From: Streptomyces sp. 2114.4
GTDB taxonomy: Bacteria > Actinomycetota > Actinomycetes > Streptomycetales > Streptomycetaceae
Length of the DNA: 64,000 nt
Reading direction: 5' to 3'
NCBI RefSeq assembly: GCF_900187385.1
Contig: NZ_FYEY01000001.1
Coordinates: 3,720,001-3,784,000 of the forward strand
Of the stretch, positions 8,010 to 16,243 are shown piece after piece (positions within the stretch are counted from its first letter, which is position 1; each line of letters opens with the position of its first letter). The position numbers and the translations under genes are program-made. The notes below the pieces were generated by a model. It worked only from the letters and a program-made list of their open reading frames with translations, was not told the DNA's origin and did no database searches.

Positions 8010-9827
8010 ATGGACGGCCTGCGGGGGCTGACGGCCGACGATCCGCAGTGGATCGGGGACTACCGGCTGCTCAGCCGTCTCGGCAGCGGCGGAATGGGGC
8101 GGGTCTACCTCGCCCGTTCCGAGGGCGGCAGGACCGTCGCCGTGAAGCTGGTGAAGGCCGAACTCGCCGTGGAGGAAGAGTTCCGGGACCGTTTCCGGGC
8201 CGAGGTCGCGGCCGCGCGGCGGGTCGGCGGCCGGTGGACCGCGCCGGTGCTGGACGCCGACACCGAGGCCGCGATCCCATGGGTCGCCACCGGCTATATC
8301 GCGGGCCCCACCCTGAGCGAGGTCGTCGGCGGCACCTACGGCCCCATCCGCAACCCGGGCCCCCTGCCGGAGTATTCGCTGCGGCGGCTGGCGTACGGGC
8401 TGTCCTGCGCGCTGCGCGACATCCACGGCGTCGGCCTGGTGCACCGCGACCTCAAACCGTCCAATGTGCTGCTGACCATCGACGGGCCGCGGGTCATCGA
8501 CTTCGGCATCGCGCGGGCCCTGGACGCGGTCGGGGACCGGACCCGGACCCGCACCGGCACGGTGCTCGGCTCGCCCAGCTTCATGTCGCCCGAGCAGGTA
8601 CGGGGGCTACGCGCCGGCCCGGCCAGCGACGTCTTCTGCGTGGGGTCGGTGCTGGCGTACGCGGCGACCGGGCGGCAGCCGTTCGGCAATATCCACTCGG
8701 GCTTCCACGCCGTGATGTTCAAGATCGCCCAGGAGGAGCCCGAGCTGACGGGGGCGCCGGACGGCATCCGCGGCCTGATCCAGGACTGCCTGGCCAAGGA
8801 CCCGGCAGCGCGGCCCACCCCCGGGGAGATCGCCGACCGCATGGGGCCGGTGCCCGGCGGCCCCTCGGCCGCCCCCTGGCTGCCGGCCGACCTGCTCGCG
8901 CGCCTGGGACAGCACGCCGTACGCCTCCTGGACACCGACACCCCGCCCGGCGGCCAGCCGCCGACACTCTCGTCCACCAGGGTCACGCCCCCTCCCACGC
9001 CCGCTCCCCCGGCCGAGGCGGCACCGTCCCGGTCCCGCCGCCCCCGCTGGCTCCCCCTCCTCGCCACCGCCGTCGCCGCGGCCGCCGCCACCGCCGTCGC
9101 GGTCCCGCTGCTGAGCGGCGGCGCGGATGCCGGCGAGAGCCCGTCCGACATCCCCGCACGTTTCGTCGGCACCTGGTCGGGCCCGGTGCTGCGGGACGGG
9201 GAACCCACCGGGGGGCAGCGCCGGTTCGTGATCATCAACGGCAAGGCCGGCGAGGTGGTCGCCAACAGCACCAGCCTCGGCACGACCTATGAGTGCCGCA
9301 GCGACGCCAAGCTGGTGTCCGTCACGGCGCACCACGGGCATCCGGCGCTCCGGCTGGACACCACGGTCGTACGGTCCGTGCCCGAGGGCCGCTGTGCCGC
9401 GCTGGGCGAGCACACCCTCGAAGCCGGCGACGGCGGCACCCTGACCTGGGCGGCGGCCGGCCGCACCGCGACGCTGCACCGCACCGCCCCGGCCGAGGAG
9501 TCCGTCCCCGACGGCTACCTCGGCACCTGGCAGCAGCCGGACGCCGACGGCTACGGAAGCCGGCGGCTCACCCTCAAGCGGGCCCCGGTGGGCAGCACGG
9601 TCCTGACCCTCGTTGTCGCAGGCCGCGGCGGCCGCTGCACGGCGCATGCCGACCTCTACTCCGCAAAGGGCGGCCAACTGACCGTCGGCCCCTCGGTCGT
9701 CGACCGGCCCGCCCCCGGCTGCGCCCCGGGCAGCAGCTCCCTCCTCCGCCTGAACGGCGACGGCACCCTGCACCGCGAGTTCCTGGACGGCGACAAACAG
9801 CCGCGCACCTACTCCAGAGCGGAGTAG
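8010..9827 (+). CDS. Membrane Ser/Thr protein kinase, two outer GTW-type domains
   Basis: Protein of 605 residues, paralogue of the preceding kinase through the kinase domain (GDYRLLSRLGSGGMGRVYLA, HRDLKPSNVLLTIDGPRVID). The transmembrane helix lies at about 346-368. Outside it there are two successive copies of the domain that occurs once in the neighbour: one starting RFVGTWSGPVLRDGE (near 383), one starting YLGTWQQPDADGYGS (near 508). Each has a cysteine pair (YECRSD/EGRCAAL and GRCTAHAD/PGCAPGS). A ligand-sensing role is inferred. The last codons are part of a 31-bp hairpin arm. Confidence 0.93.
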   Translation: MDGLRGLTADDPQWIGDYRLLSRLGSGGMGRVYLARSEGGRTVAVKLVKAELAVEEEFRDRFRAEVAAARRVGGRWTAPVLDADTEAAIPWVATGYIAGPTLSEVVGGTYGPIRNPGPLPEYSLRRLAYGLSCALRDIHGVGLVHRDLKPSNVLLTIDGPRVIDFGIARALDAVGDRTRTRTGTVLGSPSFMSPEQVRGLRAGPASDVFCVGSVLAYAATGRQPFGNIHSGFHAVMFKIAQEEPELTGAPDGIRGLIQDCLAKDPAARPTPGEIADRMGPVPGGPSAAPWLPADLLARLGQHAVRLLDTDTPPGGQPPTLSSTRVTPPPTPAPPAEAAPSRSRRPRWLPLLATAVAAAAATAVAVPLLSGGADAGESPSDIPARFVGTWSGPVLRDGEPTGGQRRFVIINGKAGEVVANSTSLGTTYECRSDAKLVSVTAHHGHPALRLDTTVVRSVPEGRCAALGEHTLEAGDGGTLTWAAAGRTATLHRTAPAEESVPDGYLGTWQQPDADGYGSRRLTLKRAPVGSTVLTLVVAGRGGRCTAHADLYSAKGGQLTVGPSVVDRPAPGCAPGSSSLLRLNGDGTLHREFLDGDKQPRTYSRAE

Positions 9828-9851
9828 GTGCGCGGCTGTTTGTCGCCGTCC
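9785..9851. terminator. 31-bp perfect hairpin between convergent kinase and purA genes
   Basis: Bases 9785-9815 are the exact reverse complement of 9821-9851, with a 5-base loop (AGAGC). The left arm encodes the last residues of the kinase and the right arm contains its TAG stop. Only 34 bases separate the hairpin from the purA stop on the other strand. A bidirectional terminator is likely, although neither side has a T-tract. Confidence 0.9.
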
Positions 9852-9885
9852 GCCGCCAGGTCCCCGGAGACCCCGCGGGGTGTGG

Positions 9886-11172
9886 CTAGGACAGGAACGA
9901 GTTGATCTCGATCGTCTCGTCGCGGCCGGGGCCGACGCCGATCGCGGAGATCGGGGCGCCGGACATCTCCTCCAGGGCCTTGACGTAGGCCTGGGCGTTC
10001 TTCGGCAGGTCGGAGAAGGACTTCGCCTTGGTGATGTCCTCGGACCAGCCCGGCAGCGTCTCGTAGACCGGCTTCGCGTGGTGGAAGTCGGACTGGCTGT
10101 AGGGCAGCTCCTCGACGCGCTTGCCGTCGATCTCGTAGGCCACGCAGACCGGGATCTGCTCCCAGCCGGTGAGCACGTCGAGCTTGGTGAGGAAGAAGTC
10201 GGTCAGGCCGTTGACGCGGGTGGCGTAGCGGGCGATGACCGCGTCGAACCAGCCGCAGCGGCGGTCGCGGCCGGTGGTGACCCCGCGCTCGCCGCCGATC
10301 CGGCGCAGCGCCTCGCCGTCCTCGTCGAACAGCTCGGTCGGGAACGGACCGGCGCCGACGCGCGTCGTATAGGCCTTGAGGATGCCGATGACGCGGTTGA
10401 TCTTCGTGGGGCCGACGCCGGCGCCCGTGCAGGCGCCGCCCGCGGTCGGGTTCGAGGACGTGACGAAGGGGTACGTGCCGTGGTCGATGTCCAGCAGCGT
10501 GCCCTGGCCGCCCTCGAAGAGGACCACCTTGTCGTCGTCGAGCGCCTTGTTGAGGATCAGGGTGGTGTCGGCGACATAGCCCTTGATCTTGTCGGCGTAG
10601 CCCAGCAGCTCCTCGACGACCTGGCCGGCCTCGATGGCGCGGCGGTTGTAGAGCTTGGACAGGAGCTGGTTCTTGACCTCCAGGGCCGCCTCGACCTTCT
10701 GCATGAGGATCGACTCGTCGTAGAGGTCCTGCACCCGGATGCCCACGCGGTTGATCTTGTCGGCGTAGGTCGGGCCGATGCCGCGCCCGGTGGTGCCGAT
10801 CTTCCGCTTGCCGAGGAACCGTTCCGTCACCTTGTCGACGGTGATGTTGTACGGCGTGATCAGGTGCGCGTTACCGCTGAGCAGCAGCTTGGACGTGTCG
10901 ACGCCGCGCTCGTTGAGTCCGCTCAGCTCGGAGAGCAGGACCGCCGGGTCGACCACGACACCGTTGCCGATGACCGGGGTGCACCCCGGCGAGAGGATTC
11001 CGGAAGGGAGAAGGTGCAGCGCGTACTTCTGGTCGCCGACGACGACCGTGTGGCCGGCGTTGTTGCCGCCCTGGTAGCGCACCACATAGTCAACGGACCC
11101 ACCGAGCAGGTCGGTGGCCTTTCCCTTGCCCTCATCACCCCACTGAGCACCGAGCAGCACAAGTGCGGGCAC
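9886..11172 (-). CDS. purA: Adenylosuccinate synthetase
   Basis: Protein of 428 residues, full family length. It forms adenylosuccinate from IMP, aspartate and GTP, the first committed step to AMP, in the cytosol. Seen: [16 protein letters not shown] (GTP loop and catalytic Asp), [11 protein letters not shown] (catalytic His), [33 protein letters not shown] and [15 protein letters not shown] at 11172 gives the usual [10 protein letters not shown] start, with GGAAGGGG about ten bases upstream; upstream in-frame residues are not family-like. Divergent from a diacylglycerol-kinase-like gene 176 bases away. Confidence 0.97.
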   Translation of the reverse strand: MPALVLLGAQWGDEGKGKATDLLGGSVDYVVRYQGGNNAGHTVVVGDQKYALHLLPSGILSPGCTPVIGNGVVVDPAVLLSELSGLNERGVDTSKLLLSGNAHLITPYNITVDKVTERFLGKRKIGTTGRGIGPTYADKINRVGIRVQDLYDESILMQKVEAALEVKNQLLSKLYNRRAIEAGQVVEELLGYADKIKGYVADTTLILNKALDDDKVVLFEGGQGTLLDIDHGTYPFVTSSNPTAGGACTGAGVGPTKINRVIGILKAYTTRVGAGPFPTELFDEDGEALRRIGGERGVTTGRDRRCGWFDAVIARYATRVNGLTDFFLTKLDVLTGWEQIPVCVAYEIDGKRVEELPYSQSDFHHAKPVYETLPGWSEDITKAKSFSDLPKNAQAYVKALEEMSGAPISAIGVGPGRDETIEINSFLS

Positions 11173-11348
11173 AGGCGTACACCCCTTCCGGGCGGGGCAT
11201 GTCCAACGTGCGTGGATGCCGTGGCGTTGCGTGTTCACGCGCACGTCATCGCTGGAGACATCGGACCGGTGCCCCGGAATAGACGAAGCCCCTGGCGCAA
11301 TAGCGCAAGGGGCTCTTGCACCGAGATGCTACCTGAGGAAGGACCGAG

Positions 11349-12350
11349 GTGTCGGCGCAGCCTTCTGGGCACTTTCCCGTGGACTCCGTCCGGGGGCACC
11401 CCCTGCTCGTGGTCATCGACCCGCTCGCCCGCAGTACGGACGGCGAGTCCGTGCGGATCGCGAAGGATGTCCTGTGTGCGGGCGCGGGGGCGAAAATCTG
11501 CCTTCCGGAAGGGCCGGAGGAATTCGCCCGGGTCCTGGCCCGGCGCGGCCACCGGCGGCCGGTGGTGATCGGTGACGACCGGGCGCTGCTGCGGGTGGTG
11601 GGCCTGCTGCACAAGGAACGCGAGCTGGCCGCGGTGCCGCTGTCGATGGTCCCGGTGGGCGCTCCGGCCGCCGTGGCGCTGAGCCGCGCGCTGGGCGTCC
11701 CCACGGACCCGGTGGCCGCCGCGCGCGCCGTCCTGGACGGCGGAGAGCGGGCGCGGGACCTGCTCACGGACGACAGCGACGGCATCGTGCTCGGCGGGCT
11801 GCGGATCCCCTGCGGGAGCGCGGCGGCCCGGCAGGGCGGCGGGGTGTATGTGCCGGCGGCGGCCTCCGCGGTGACCCCGGCGGATCCGCGGGAGGCCGTG
11901 GAGGCGCCGGACGGCCCGGCGGGCGGCCTCGACGGACACCGGCCGTGGTGGCAGCCGGCCGCGCGGACCGCCCGTACGGCGCTGTCGCTGCTGGCCGCGC
12001 CGGCCGCCGGGCTGGGCGGGCGGCGCGCACGGGTGCCGGGGCAGCGGCTGCGGATCGAGGCGGACGGGGTGCTGCTGGCGGATCTGGACCGGCCGGTGCG
12101 CGGGGTGTCGGTGGCGCCCGGCGGACGGGCGGGAGCGGACGGGCTGCGGCCCGGGGCCCAGGACGCGCTGGCCGAGGTGGTGGTGCACTGGCCGGACGGG
12201 GCCCGGCCGGTACGGACCCGGGCGCGGGCGGTGACGGTGTCCGGCGCGGACTTCCACTACCGGGCGGATGCGGTCGTCGGCGGGCCGGTCAGGACCCGTA
12301 CCTGGACCCTGCAGCCGGGGGCCTGGCGGCTCCAGCTGCCCCGGGGGTGA
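11349..12350 (+). CDS. Diacylglycerol kinase-like catalytic domain protein
   Basis: Protein of 333 residues. The N-terminal half has LLVVIDPLARSTDGESV, then RPVVIGDDRALLRVVGLL in the place of the usual GGDGT phosphate-binding motif, then PLSMVPVGAPAAVALSRALGVP in the place of the usual PxGTxNxxA motif. Both key motifs are altered, so catalysis is doubtful. The C-terminal half is beta-rich as in LCB5/DagK proteins and ends RTWTLQPGAWRLQLP. GTG at 11349 follows GAAGGA. A gene of this type beside purA is, as I recall, common in Streptomyces. A lipid-binding role rather than kinase activity is possible. Confidence 0.7.
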   Translation: MSAQPSGHFPVDSVRGHPLLVVIDPLARSTDGESVRIAKDVLCAGAGAKICLPEGPEEFARVLARRGHRRPVVIGDDRALLRVVGLLHKERELAAVPLSMVPVGAPAAVALSRALGVPTDPVAAARAVLDGGERARDLLTDDSDGIVLGGLRIPCGSAAARQGGGVYVPAAASAVTPADPREAVEAPDGPAGGLDGHRPWWQPAARTARTALSLLAAPAAGLGGRRARVPGQRLRIEADGVLLADLDRPVRGVSVAPGGRAGADGLRPGAQDALAEVVVHWPDGARPVRTRARAVTVSGADFHYRADAVVGGPVRTRTWTLQPGAWRLQLPRG

Positions 12351-12634
12351 GCGCGGGCTCGGGCTGAGCGCCGGGCCGGCGTTCTGCCGTACGGCGCCGG
12401 GCGGGCATACCGCTCGTACGACGCCGAGCCCGGGGTCCCGCTCGTACCGCACCGATCCCGGGATCTGGCTCGCACGGCCGGTCGGGCCAGGATTCCGCTC
12501 GCAGGGCGGGGCGGGCCGGCGGGCCTGTGCGGGTGCGGAGCCGGCGCGCTCTGCCCACAGGGTGTGGACAGAGCACAGAAATCCCCCGACGGCCAGTCAC
12601 TCCTCGCGATTTCACCTGCCCGCGCGTTAACCCG

Positions 12635-12671
12635 TAGTAACTCTGGAGCAATGCGTGACGCTCCGGTTACT
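12635..12671. promoter_or_regulatory. Imperfect dyad upstream of the BP74-like gene
   Basis: The 368-base gap 12351-12718 has no supported gene. Near its right end AGTAACTCTGGAGC and GCTCCGGTTACT form a dyad around a 10-base spacer (left arm has two extra bases), 48 bases before the secreted-protein start. An operator or start-site structure is possible. Confidence 0.35.
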
Positions 12672-12718
12672 TTCCGTATGCACGGCCGTGACCACGGCCC
12701 GCGGCACCGGAGGGGTTC

Positions 12719-13183
12719 ATGCCACGCATCACCACCAAGATCGGCATGCTGGCGGCGGCAGCACTGCTCGCCGTCGCGGCGGCCGGGCCCGCCCAGGGCA
12801 AGCAGGCGAGCGACGCCGCACACCGCACCGGGGACGCATCGGCGGCCTACTTCGTGATGACCGACGTCACCCGCGAGGAATTCGTCATCAAGCTCACCGA
12901 CCCCCGCAAGATCCAGCACGCCCGGGACCTGCTGAGCGGCGCGTCCCACTCCGAGCCGCATGTCATCGGCAGGATCGAGAAGCGCCCCGCCCCGTACAAC
13001 TGGCGCTGGAGCTTCCATCTCCGTCCGGAAACCATCGACTTCTTCGACTTCGCCATCGAGGTCTGTGACGCCACCACGCCCTATGTCGAAGAGCATCTGG
13101 ACGAGGCCGGCGGGCCGTTCCTGCCCGGCCTGGTCTGGTGTCCCTGGACGTCGAGGCTGGTGCGGGAGGTCCCCCAGCCGTAG
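12719..13183 (+). CDS. Secreted BP74-N-domain-like protein
   Basis: Protein of 154 residues with a signal peptide ([20 protein letters not shown], cleavage likely after PAQG or nearby). The mature part reads as a single domain: [71 protein letters not shown], then a C-terminal [15 protein letters not shown]. This resembles the family annotated in Streptomyces as calmodulin-binding or BP74-related, named after a Dictyostelium protein. Two cysteines may form a disulphide outside the cell. Function is unknown and the eukaryotic name should not be taken as a function. Start supported by GGAGG seven bases upstream. Confidence 0.8.
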   Translation: MPRITTKIGMLAAAALLAVAAAGPAQGKQASDAAHRTGDASAAYFVMTDVTREEFVIKLTDPRKIQHARDLLSGASHSEPHVIGRIEKRPAPYNWRWSFHLRPETIDFFDFAIEVCDATTPYVEEHLDEAGGPFLPGLVWCPWTSRLVREVPQP

Positions 13184-13264
13184 GGCCTGAGGTGACGGGC
13201 CGCCGGCCGGGCACCGCCCGCCGGCGGCCCGCGCCGTGCGCCCCGCCACTCGCCGCCGCGGGCC

Positions 13265-13921
13265 TCAGCCCCCCGGTGTCACCAGCCGCGCCTCGTACGC
13301 GAACACCGCCGCCTGAGTGCGGTCGCGCAGCCCCAGCTTCACCAATATCCGGCTGACATGCGTCTTCACCGTCGACTCGGCCACGACGAGGTGCTCGGCG
13401 ATCTCGCCGTTCGACAGGCCCTGGGCCACCAGCACCAGGACCTCGGTCTCGCGCTCCGTGAGATCGGCGATGCGCTCCTGGGCGGGGGCGCGGGGGGTGC
13501 CGAGACGGGAGAACTCGGAGATCAGGCGCTTGGTGACGGTGGGGGCGAGCAGCGCCTCGCCGGAGGCGACGATGCGGACGCCGTCGGCGAGCTGGCCGGC
13601 CGAGGCGTCCTTGAGCAGGAAGCCACTGGCCCCGGAGCGCAGCGCCTGGTAGACGTACTCGTCCAGGTCGAAGGTGGTCAGCACCAGGACCTTGGCGTCC
13701 GCGTCGGCGGCCACGATCTCGCGGGTCGCCTCCAGACCGTTCATCTCCGGCATCCGGATGTCCATCAGGACGACATCGGGCTTGAGGACCGCGACCTTGT
13801 GCACCGCCTGCCGGCCGTCCACCGCCTCCCCGACGACCTCGATGTCCGGCATGGCGTTGAGCAGGACGGAGAAGCCCTCGCGGACCATCACCTGGTCATC
13901 GACGATCAGTACCCGGATCAT
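13265..13921 (-). CDS. NarL/LuxR-family response regulator
   Basis: Protein of 218 residues. Receiver domain 1-120 with the acidic pair (VDDQ), phospho-acceptor aspartate in DVVLMDIRMPEMNG, switch Thr in LVLTTFDLDEYVYQAL and the lysine in GFLLKDA. The C-terminal GerE helix-turn-helix begins at about 150 (LTEREVEVL-like LTERETEVLVLVAQGLSNGEIA, then STVKTHVSRILVKLGLRDR). The ATG overlaps the sensor kinase stop by four bases (ATGA), so the two are co-translated and very likely partners. Confidence 0.96.
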   Translation of the reverse strand: MIRVLIVDDQVMVREGFSVLLNAMPDIEVVGEAVDGRQAVHKVAVLKPDVVLMDIRMPEMNGLEATREIVAADADAKVLVLTTFDLDEYVYQALRSGASGFLLKDASAGQLADGVRIVASGEALLAPTVTKRLISEFSRLGTPRAPAQERIADLTERETEVLVLVAQGLSNGEIAEHLVVAESTVKTHVSRILVKLGLRDRTQAAVFAYEARLVTPGG

Positions 13922-15285
13922 GCCTTGCCCCCCACCGTGTTCTCGCCCGCCGTGCGCACCACCGGGAGGAACGCCGCGACCTCGAAGCCGCCGTCCTCGG
14001 TGTGATCGGCCGTCATCTCGCCGCCCAGCATCTGTACCCGCTCCCGCATGCCCAGCACCCCGTGGCCCGCGCCCGGCGAGGGCTTGGCGAGGCGGCTCGG
14101 CGGACCGTTGACGATCCGTACGCCCAGCCCGCCCAGCACATAGGAGATCTCCACCCGGGCCTCGGCGCCCGGCGAGTGCCGCAGCGCATTGCTCAGCCCC
14201 TCCTGCACGATCCGGTACGCGGACAGCTCCACGCCCTGCGGCAGCGGCCGGGGCGCACCGGTGGTCACCGCCTCGACGGTCAGCCCGGCGCTGCGGACGC
14301 TGGCGAGCAGCGCGTCGAGGCTGGCGAGCGTCGGCTGCGGGGCCTCCGGATCGTTCTCGGCGAAGGCGTCCGGGTCGGCGGAGCGGACCACACCGAGGAT
14401 GCGGCGCAGCTCGGCGAGCGCGGCGACGGCGTTCTCCCGGATCGTCGCGAAGGACGTGGCGAGCTCGGGCGGGGTGTCCTTGACGCGGTAGGGCGCCGCC
14501 TCGGCCTGGATGGCGATCACGGACATGTGGTGGGCGACCACATCGTGCAGCTCACGGGCGATGAGGGCGCGCTCCTCCAGGAGCGTGCGCCGGGAGCGCT
14601 CCTCCGCGGTGGCGGTCAGCGTCTCGACGACCTGCCGGCGCTCCTCACGCCAGGCGCGGATCGCGGCGGCGCAGGCCAGCACCACCCCGCAGAACACCGC
14701 GATCGGCGGCACATCGCCCGGCTCCCTCCCGAGGGACGCCGTGATCACGGCCGCCGTGGCGAAGGTGACCAGCCACATCTCGATGGCCAGCCGGGGCCGG
14801 GTGCGCAGCACCACGAGGACCATCACGGCGAGGTGGGTGGGGAAGGACGACTGTCCGAAGACGCTGACGTACGGGGACGAGAAGCCCGCGTAGACGAGCA
14901 CCGACAGCACGAACGCGCCCAGCGAAAGCCAGTAGGCGCCCACCGGGCGGAAGAGCGTGAGCAGCGGGCCCGCGGCGACCACGGCGCTGAAGCCGGTGAC
15001 CAGGAGGCCGCGCAGCGAGCCGCCGCCGTCGGCGTCGGCGAGGGTCGCCAGGAAGACGCACACCGAGAAGAAGCCGACGGCGAAGTGCGGCAGCCAGCGC
15101 GCCCAGTGCCGCAGCCGCTGCGGCAGGAAGGGCAGCCACCGGGACACCTTGGCGTCCTCCAGCGGCGGCATCGGGCGGAAGGCGAAGGCGCCGACGAACA
15201 GGTCCTGGCGCAGCCGGTGCAGTGCCCCGTGGGCTATCCGGGCCTCGGAACGCAGGTGGCTCTGCGTCTGGGTGGTGTCGTTCAC
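13918..15285 (-). CDS. Sensor histidine kinase, HisKA_3 family
   Basis: Protein of about 455 residues. An N-terminal cytoplasmic stretch is followed by about six membrane helices (roughly 65-215), a coiled linker (AWREERRQVVETLTATAEER), then the HisKA_3 dimerisation helix RALIARELHDVVAHHMSVIA with the phospho-accepting His, and a HATPase (AYRIVQEGLSNALRHSPGA, GVRIVNGPP, GHGVLGMRERVQMLGGEM). No large sensor domain is seen, so the stimulus is probably membrane-related. GTG at 15285 lacks a good ribosome site; a start some 25 codons upstream is possible. Confidence 0.94.
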   Translation of the reverse strand: MNDTTQTQSHLRSEARIAHGALHRLRQDLFVGAFAFRPMPPLEDAKVSRWLPFLPQRLRHWARWLPHFAVGFFSVCVFLATLADADGGGSLRGLLVTGFSAVVAAGPLLTLFRPVGAYWLSLGAFVLSVLVYAGFSSPYVSVFGQSSFPTHLAVMVLVVLRTRPRLAIEMWLVTFATAAVITASLGREPGDVPPIAVFCGVVLACAAAIRAWREERRQVVETLTATAEERSRRTLLEERALIARELHDVVAHHMSVIAIQAEAAPYRVKDTPPELATSFATIRENAVAALAELRRILGVVRSADPDAFAENDPEAPQPTLASLDALLASVRSAGLTVEAVTTGAPRPLPQGVELSAYRIVQEGLSNALRHSPGAEARVEISYVLGGLGVRIVNGPPSRLAKPSPGAGHGVLGMRERVQMLGGEMTADHTEDGGFEVAAFLPVVRTAGENTVGGKA

Positions 15286-15352
15286 GCTGACAAAGGTAAG
15301 CAACGACGGGCCCCGGGGCGTCCCCACCAGTGGGGATCTGCCGAGGTCCGCC

Positions 15353-16243
15353 TCAAGTACTACAGGTCCGGCGCAGTTGGGCGAAGAGTGTGTGACAGCT
15401 GGGGCTGCCGGGGGTGACGGGGCCGTAGTGACCGACGCCGGGCAGCTCGCGCAGGTCCGTGGTGCCGGGGCTGTGTGCGGCGTAGCGGCGGGAGAGGTCG
15501 ATCGGGACGTCCGGGTCATCGGTGCCGTGCAGGATCGTGACCGGGACGCCGGCGGGCGGGTGGCACACCGGGTCGGCAGCGGCGATCCGTTCCGCGAGGC
15601 CGGGCCCGTCGCCGAGCAGTTCGGCGACCGCGCCGTTGCTCAGGCCCAGCGCATGGGCGCGGGCGAGGTCGGCGACCGGTGCGACGGCGAGGACACGGGA
15701 GACGCGGGTGCCGGGGCGGGCGGCGGCGAGCAGCGCGAGCTGGCCGCCCGCGGAGTGGCCGGCCAGCACCGGGTACCCGCCCCCCGGCAGCTCGCGCACC
15801 GCCGCCGCGAGGCCCGCCGTCACATCGTCGAAGGTCTGCGGCGCCCCGCCGCCCGCACCGACCCTGCGGTACTCGGCGAGCGCGACCGGCAGTCCCTGCG
15901 TGGCCAGTGCGGCGGCGAGCGGCGACAGATGGCGGCGGTCGTAGGCGGCGCGCCAGAAGCCGCCGTGCAGGAGGACGACCAGCGGGGGCCCGGCCCCCTG
16001 CGCCGGTGCCCCGTCGGCCGCCCTCGCCTCGTCCGTCCTCCGCTCGCCGTCGGCCACCCGCTCGCCCACGGGCGCCCGCTCGCCCTCGGCCGCCCACGTG
16101 TCCTCGGCCGCCCACGTGTCCTCGGCCGCCCACGGCAGGTACAGGTCGACGATCTGGTCCGGATGCGGCCCGTACGCCACCGTCCGGTCCGGCGCCACCG
16201 GGGCCAGCCCCAGCAGCGCCGCCTCCTCGTCCGCCGCGCTCAC
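15353..16243 (-). CDS. Alpha/beta hydrolase, putative N-formylkynurenine formamidase
   Basis: Protein of 296 residues. Oxyanion motif LVVLLHGGFWRAAYDRRHLS (HGGxW), nucleophile elbow LAGHSAGGQLALLAAA (GHSAGG), Asp in ILHGTDDPDVP and a late His in GVGHYGPV. HGGxW with GHSAGG is the arylformamidase pattern. The GTG start overlaps the kynureninase stop (GTGA), completing a TDO, kynureninase, hydrolase order. A formamidase role is strongly suggested by context but other esters cannot be excluded. Residues about 40-80 are a low-complexity Ala/Glu insertion with WAAEDT repeats, not expected in the family. Confidence 0.85.
   Translation of the reverse strand: MSAADEEAALLGLAPVAPDRTVAYGPHPDQIVDLYLPWAAEDTWAAEDTWAAEGERAPVGERVADGERRTDEARAADGAPAQGAGPPLVVLLHGGFWRAAYDRRHLSPLAAALATQGLPVALAEYRRVGAGGGAPQTFDDVTAGLAAAVRELPGGGYPVLAGHSAGGQLALLAAARPGTRVSRVLAVAPVADLARAHALGLSNGAVAELLGDGPGLAERIAAADPVCHPPAGVPVTILHGTDDPDVPIDLSRRYAAHSPGTTDLRELPGVGHYGPVTPGSPSCHTLFAQLRRTCST
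16085..16135. repeat. 18-bp tandem repeat inside the hydrolase gene
   Basis: CTCGGCCGCCCACGTGTC occurs at 16085-16102 and 16103-16120, with a 15-base partial copy after. It encodes the WAAEDT repeats in the N-terminal linker. In-frame unit length suggests slippage with tolerated copy-number change. Confidence 0.93.
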
